From: an uncultured Micrococcales bacterium
GTDB taxonomy: Bacteria > Actinomycetota > Actinomycetes > S36-B12 > UBA10799
NCBI GenBank assembly: GCA_937952095.1
Contig: CALFYG010000327.1
Span: forward strand, 1-50,245
Length of the DNA: 50,245 nucleotides
Direction: 5' to 3'
Program-made: the position numbers and the translations under genes
In this document: piece by piece, positions 47,249 through 50,245 of the stretch
How positions within the stretch are numbered: the first letter of the stretch is position 1
How the letters are laid out: each line of letters begins with the position of its first letter
The notes under the pieces: generated by a model
What the model saw: the letters and a program-made list of their open reading frames with translations, nothing else
The model's database searches: none
Told to the model about the DNA's origin: nothing

Positions 47249-47991
47249 GTGCCAGGGTCCAGTTCCCTGGCTTTGGCGTCCAGGGCCACGGGGGATACTC
47301 GGGTCAGTCGACGGCCCGGCGACGTAGTGCAGTGCCAGACGTAGTGCCAGGTCCGGCCGTCGTTGGATGCGTGGGTCGTGACATCCTTGACCCGCCCGGA
47401 GAACCAGGCGGTGGTGCCGTCGGGCAGCGTGGTTTCCAACGCCCACCGGGTGGCGGGCTTGCGTTCGGGGCGGTGGGCTGCGAGCCGATCAGCGGCGGCG
47501 GACCGCTGGGCCTCGGTCAGCTTGCGCTTGGGCCTGATACGCACCTTGCGAGCCTTGAGTTGCGCCTTGAGGGCGTTGGCGTTGGACCGGCCGCAGAACC
47601 TCGACACCAGCTTGAGGTAGACGTCGGCGAAACACCAGCCGTGGGGTCGGTCGTCACCGTCGTACTCGGGGTGATTACTGGGGAGAACGAGGTGGGCGAC
47701 TTCATGGAGGACGACCCACCGCTTCCGGGCGGCCGGGGTGAAGGACAGTTTCCTCTGGCCCCGGGATGCCCAGGCTCCACCTCGGCCGTTGCCCGGGAAG
47801 GCGACCGTTGGGTGCGTGGTGCAGGGACGGTATCCCTTGGAGTAGAGCCACTTGCATGCTTTGGTGGCGAGGGCTGTCACTTCTGCCTCGGAGATCAACT
47901 CGGACGCCTTGGTGGTCCACTCGGTGCTGCGCTCGGCGGCGTACAGCTTGCCCTTCTGTGAGTCTTGAGTTGGGTATGTGGTTGTTGCCAT
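47206..47991 (-). CDS. SprT-like zinc metalloprotein
   Basis: 261 residues from ATG 47991. It carries WVVLHEVAHLVLPSNHPEYD, an HExxH zinc motif, then a later HGWCFADVYLKLV that could give the third ligand. SprT/WSS1-like and related metalloproteins handle DNA-protein crosslinks or assist DNA metabolism. The C-terminal half (LKARKVRIRPKRKLTEAQRS) is basic, then Trp-rich (WHYVWHCTTSPGRRL). It is a stand-alone minus-strand gene with a strong leaderless-type promoter, so it may be expressed early or constitutively. Whether it is a protease for host proteins, for instance in host takeover, is open. Confidence 0.72.
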   Translation of the reverse strand: MATTTYPTQDSQKGKLYAAERSTEWTTKASELISEAEVTALATKACKWLYSKGYRPCTTHPTVAFPGNGRGGAWASRGQRKLSFTPAARKRWVVLHEVAHLVLPSNHPEYDGDDRPHGWCFADVYLKLVSRFCGRSNANALKAQLKARKVRIRPKRKLTEAQRSAAADRLAAHRPERKPATRWALETTLPDGTTAWFSGRVKDVTTHASNDGRTWHYVWHCTTSPGRRLTRVSPVALDAKARELDPGTYGRYDWRFVEVGA

Positions 47992-47997
47992 GACACC

Positions 47998-48008
47998 ATT
48001 ATAGCACA
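47998..48008 (-). promoter_or_regulatory. Extended -10 promoter, leaderless gene
   Basis: On the minus strand TGTGCTATAAT (48008-47998) has a perfect TATAAT and the TGn extension, and ATG 47991 follows 6 bases later. It shares TGTGCTA with the element at 49,523. Confidence 0.65.
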
Positions 48009-48039
48009 GGGTGTCAACACTGGTGGTTGCCAAGGATGG

Positions 48040-48069
48040 TTGAAGGCGACCTTGGCCGTCTGGTAGTAT
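48040..48069 (+). promoter_or_regulatory. Promoter with extended -10
   Basis: TTGAAG (48040-48045) and TAGTAT (48064-48069), 18 bases apart, with TGG before the -10. AGGAG lies upstream of ATG 48124, giving a normal leader. Confidence 0.55.
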
Positions 48070-48123
48070 CCCACGTCACAACACATAACCGCCCCTTGGA
48101 CGGGGCAGAAGGAGAATGAACCC

Positions 48124-48411
48124 ATGGACATCCAGTGGGAGGACCCACCCGAGGACGGACGGATCCACAAGAAGGGCAAGTACCGACCCACGCTGGACGC
48201 ACTGCGGGCCAACCCCGGGTCATGGGCACGGGTCGCTGAGTTCGACGGCATCCAGTCCGCGTCGGCAACGGCTGCGTCGATCAAGTCCGGCGCCGTGCTC
48301 GGATCGGCCCCCAAGGGGAGCTTCGAAGCCGTGTCGCGCGTCCTGCCGGACGACCGGGGCGGCGTGTGGGCACGGTTCGTCGGTGAGTCCATCAGGGCGG
48401 CAACCCCGTAG
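48124..48411 (+). CDS. Small actinophage hypothetical protein
   Basis: 95 residues from ATG 48124 with AGAAGGAG upstream. It reads MDIQWEDPPEDGRIHKKGKY, then LDALRANPGSWARVAEF, SASATAASIKSGAVLG, and FEAVSRVLPDDRGGVWARFV. Proteins of this shape, a W-A-R strand followed by helix and an R-x-x-x-G-x-x-Y/W-A-R strand, recur in actinophages with no known function. It is a single-gene unit: promoter upstream, strong terminator downstream, which suggests high, independent expression. Confidence 0.65.
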   Translation: MDIQWEDPPEDGRIHKKGKYRPTLDALRANPGSWARVAEFDGIQSASATAASIKSGAVLGSAPKGSFEAVSRVLPDDRGGVWARFVGESIRAATP

Positions 48412-48418
48412 TCGGACG

Positions 48419-48454
48419 GACCCCGTGCCGGGTGTCGAATCTCGGCACGGGGTC
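48419..48454 (+). terminator. Intrinsic hairpin terminator
   Basis: GACCCCGTGCCG and CGGCACGGGGTC form a perfect 12-bp stem with a 12-base loop, 8 bases after the stop at 48411. A run of ten C follows (48456-48465). Confidence 0.8.
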
Positions 48455-48500
48455 ACCCCCCCCCCGACTCAACCAAACTGAACCGAAGGGTAGCGAAGCA

Positions 48501-48614
48501 ATGATCGAATGGATAGCTCTACGAGTAGCCCAACTCACTTGGGTCGTCATCGCAGCCGCATGGCTCGTCTATGTGGCATGCCTGGTCGTCCTGCGCTGGT
48601 GGGAGTCGCGATGA
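48501..48614 (+). CDS. Very small single-pass membrane protein
   Basis: 37 residues from ATG 48501 with GAAGGG (48485-48490) upstream. One clear transmembrane helix (LTWVVIAAAWLVYVACLVVL), Trp-rich, with a short basic end. Overlaps the next gene by ATGA. A regulatory or host-membrane role is possible; no family recognised. Confidence 0.55.
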   Translation: MIEWIALRVAQLTWVVIAAAWLVYVACLVVLRWWESR

Positions 48615-49507
48615 GCGTCAAGCCACGGGACGTGCCCGGCCTGCGCGACCGGCTCATCGGCAACATCAACCGGGCGCTAGGTAATCTGCCCGACGCCGTG
48701 AACGACCAGCCGGTGCTGGATGCAGTCTCCAACCTGGAGTGGACCGTCCGAGCCTTGTATTCTGGGAAAGTCCAGCTCATATGGGTGTCGACCGAGACGC
48801 TGCGGGTCGCTGCTCGCGTCGCCGAAACCATCCCGGTCGACACGCTGTTCACTGAGGTTGAGCGTCCACCGTGGGGGTTCGCCGTGTTCGAAACGCCCGT
48901 CGAAGGGGTCGATGCCGAAACGGGCGGAACGGTTGTCGTGGATGCGATGTCCTGGGGTCCGGTGCGTCTGCGGGCTGTCCCTGGCACTGACCACTTGGGG
49001 ATCGGCTGCCACACGTTCGGCGGCCACTTCAGCGGTGAGGGATCCGCACACCTGGCCGAAGAGATGCCCGACGACCTGGTGCCGATCGGACGGTCCGACT
49101 GGTTGGCTGATGATCCGATCGACGTGGTGTCCCAGATGGACGACCCGACGGCTGCGGCGTCGATGGTCGAGGACCGTCGCCTACTGGTCGCCCTCTGGAC
49201 GCTCATGGACTCGGAGCGGCACACGACCCGGGAGGCATGGGTCCCGCGCAACAAGAGGGCACGGCGCCGGTACGACGGCACCCCGCCCACTGTCACCGTC
49301 GTCCGCATCCGGGGTGAGGCCGAGGCGTCCGGTCGTCGCGGGACGGGGTCCCCAGCCACGCACGCTTCGTGGGTCCGACCGCATCTGCGGCGCCAGCCGT
49401 ACGGGCCGGGCCGGTCGTTGCGGCGCCTGCAACTGATTGACGGTCACGTCCGCCGGGCGGACCTGGGCGATCCGGTGCGCCGGGACCGCGTGTGGAGAGT
49501 CGACTGA
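48611..49507 (+). CDS. Hypothetical protein with C-terminal basic HWR-like domain
   Basis: 298 residues from ATG 48611, in an ATGA overlap. Residues 1-60 are helical, about 60-200 mixed with AMSWGPVRLRAVPGTDHLGI, then a helical stretch. The C-terminal end, WVRPHLRRQPYGPGRSLRRL and following QLIDGHVRR, matches a small basic module (W-V-R-x-H-x-R-x-Q-x-Y-G-x-G) found in many actinophage and plasmid proteins. That module probably binds nucleic acid; the rest is unknown. Confidence 0.6.
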   Translation: MSVKPRDVPGLRDRLIGNINRALGNLPDAVNDQPVLDAVSNLEWTVRALYSGKVQLIWVSTETLRVAARVAETIPVDTLFTEVERPPWGFAVFETPVEGVDAETGGTVVVDAMSWGPVRLRAVPGTDHLGIGCHTFGGHFSGEGSAHLAEEMPDDLVPIGRSDWLADDPIDVVSQMDDPTAAASMVEDRRLLVALWTLMDSERHTTREAWVPRNKRARRRYDGTPPTVTVVRIRGEAEASGRRGTGSPATHASWVRPHLRRQPYGPGRSLRRLQLIDGHVRRADLGDPVRRDRVWRVD

Positions 49508-49531
49508 ACTGTCCAGCACGTGTGCTAGCAT
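49504..49531 (+). promoter_or_regulatory. Promoter with TGTGCTAGCAT element
   Basis: CTGAAC (49504-49509) and TAGCAT (49526-49531), 16 bases apart, with TGTGC before the -10. The leader TTCAACCGAAGGAAGG carries the SD for ATG 49562 and resembles that before 17975. Confidence 0.5.
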
Positions 49532-49561
49532 CCCTGCAAGTTCAACCGAAGGAAGGAAACC

Positions 49562-49798
49562 ATGACCCCCGAACAGCTCGCCGACCAACTCACCACGCCA
49601 CTCCTACGGAACCTGACCGGCAGGGAGCGGATCTACGCCACCACGGAGGGCCTGTCGACCGGTGAGGTGGCGCTGCTCCGCATGGCCGAGGCGCTGCACT
49701 CGGTGCAGGCACTCGCCCCGCGCGTCGACTCGGCCCTCCAGGCGGCCGTTGCTGACTGCTGCCGCAGCATCGCCGACGACATCGAAGGGCTCCCCTGA
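49562..49798 (+). CDS. Small helical hypothetical protein
   Basis: 78 residues from ATG 49562, with GAAGGAAGG upstream and its own promoter. Helical (PEQLADQLTTPLLRNLTGRE; VALLRMAEALHSVQALAPR), one Cys pair (DCCRS). It overlaps the next ATG by one base (TGATG). Function unknown. Confidence 0.6.
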   Translation: MTPEQLADQLTTPLLRNLTGRERIYATTEGLSTGEVALLRMAEALHSVQALAPRVDSALQAAVADCCRSIADDIEGLP

Positions 49799-50193
49799 TG
49801 ACCACCCCGCCCCCGTTCAACGGTCCGTTGCCACCCCAGCCGTGGCAGGCCGATACCGCCGCCTTCTACCGGGACGTGGCCCGTCACCAGGACCGCCGTC
49901 GCCGCTGGCCGTGGGTCGCCGCTGCCTGCGCCGCTGTTGCCGTCCTGTCCGGGGTCGTCGGGTTCGCCGCCAGTCGGGCGATGGTGGACGAGACACGCGT
50001 CGACCTGATGGAGCGGTGGGATGGGCTCGACGCCGAGGGCAAAGCGACCATGTGTGACGGGTTCAACGACCTGGGCATGGACGCCATGACCGACACGGCG
50101 ATGGAAGCGTTCGCCGACGACGACGAGTTGTCGGAGATTCCCCGCTCCGAAGTCAACGCTTGGCTCCGAGCAGTCAAGGACGAGCGATGCTGA
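49798..50193 (+). CDS. Small membrane-anchored hypothetical protein
   Basis: 131 residues from ATG 49798. A Pro-rich, then basic N-terminus (FYRDVARHQDRRRRW) is followed by one transmembrane helix (PWVAAACAAVAVLSGVVGFA), and an acidic helical domain (about 65-131). The positive-inside rule suggests the acidic domain is outside. Overlaps the next gene by a few bases. Could act at the host membrane. Confidence 0.6.
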   Translation: MTTPPPFNGPLPPQPWQADTAAFYRDVARHQDRRRRWPWVAAACAAVAVLSGVVGFAASRAMVDETRVDLMERWDGLDAEGKATMCDGFNDLGMDAMTDTAMEAFADDDELSEIPRSEVNAWLRAVKDERC

Positions 50194-50245
50194 CCCGCTG
50201 GCTGCTCAAGACAGTCGCCGCTGACGGCGCCGCTTACGGCGACTT
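50187..50245 (+). CDS. Partial gene at right window edge
   Basis: Nineteen residues are visible from ATG 50187: MLTRWLLKTVAADGAAYGD. It overlaps the previous stop in another frame. The last residues (ADGAAYGD) begin a Gly/Asp/Tyr-rich stretch like that coded at the junction near 10,000. Too short to name. Confidence 0.4.
   Translation, partial: MLTRWLLKTVAADGAAYGD

Noticed and set aside
48455..48466. Run of ten C after the terminator, considered as a regulatory or slippage site
   Set aside because: It lies outside any gene and may simply be a homopolymer of uncertain length; nothing else supports a function.
1..50245. tRNA, rRNA, CRISPR and attachment-site search by eye
   Set aside because: No cloverleaf with a TTCRA arm, no rRNA-like conserved segment, no regular repeat-spacer series and no integrase or paired direct repeats were recognised.

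Overview
The window is two unrelated phage-like sequences joined near position 10,000. Positions 1 to about 9,990 are of moderate GC by eye, with ATG-rich, tightly packed plus-strand genes, Shine-Dalgarno sites and sigma70-like promoters. They look like the replication/recombination region of a tailed phage or prophage of a Gram-negative (probably proteobacterial) host. From about 10,063 to the end the DNA is very GC-rich, uses many GTG starts, has leaderless-looking promoters and carries head genes of the actinobacteriophage type. The switch falls inside a short Gly-Ser/Gly-Tyr coding repeat (10,000-10,055), so an assembly chimera is the simplest explanation; a real recombination joint is less likely but testable.

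Left part (2-9,987): a primase-helicase cut by the window edge, a ribbon-helix-helix regulator, a Sak4-like ATPase, a DUF669 protein (probable ssDNA-binding partner), a coiled-coil protein, two Cys-rich paralogues, a RusA-type Holliday junction resolvase, a T4 DenV-type pyrimidine-dimer glycosylase, an SNF2-like helicase overlapping a beta-class DNA methyltransferase, a 55-residue XRE repressor-like protein, and a chain of small genes coupled by ATGA overlaps. Together they can replicate, recombine, repair and methylate phage DNA.

Right part (10,063-50,245): small genes and a minus-strand phage sigma factor precede a portal-MuF fusion (11,921), a capsid maturation protease (20,388) and the major capsid protein (39,745). 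Between portal and capsid lie about 25 kb of giant multidomain proteins of the 'polyvalent protein' kind. I see a GNAT-like domain, two HExxH zincin domains, a 2H phosphoesterase, a DUF7178-like domain, a ParB/sulfiredoxin-like domain interrupted by a LAGLIDADG intein, two tandem ADP-ribosyltransferase-like proteins (one with about a dozen beta-rich modules) and a protein with an HDVFGH motif. Four of these proteins share an EF-hand-like DxDxDG tag and two share a WHDPGNGQF N-terminus. Their place in the head module suggests proteins carried in the capsid and delivered with the DNA (inference).

After the capsid gene come a two-sided terminator, two glycosyltransferase genes (possibly capsid glycosylation), a three-gene minus-strand operon, a winged-helix protein with zinc-ribbon-like small genes, a minus-strand SprT-like metalloprotein, and small accessory genes to the right edge. 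No terminase, tail, lysis, integrase, tRNA, rRNA or CRISPR sequence was recognised, so neither phage is complete here.
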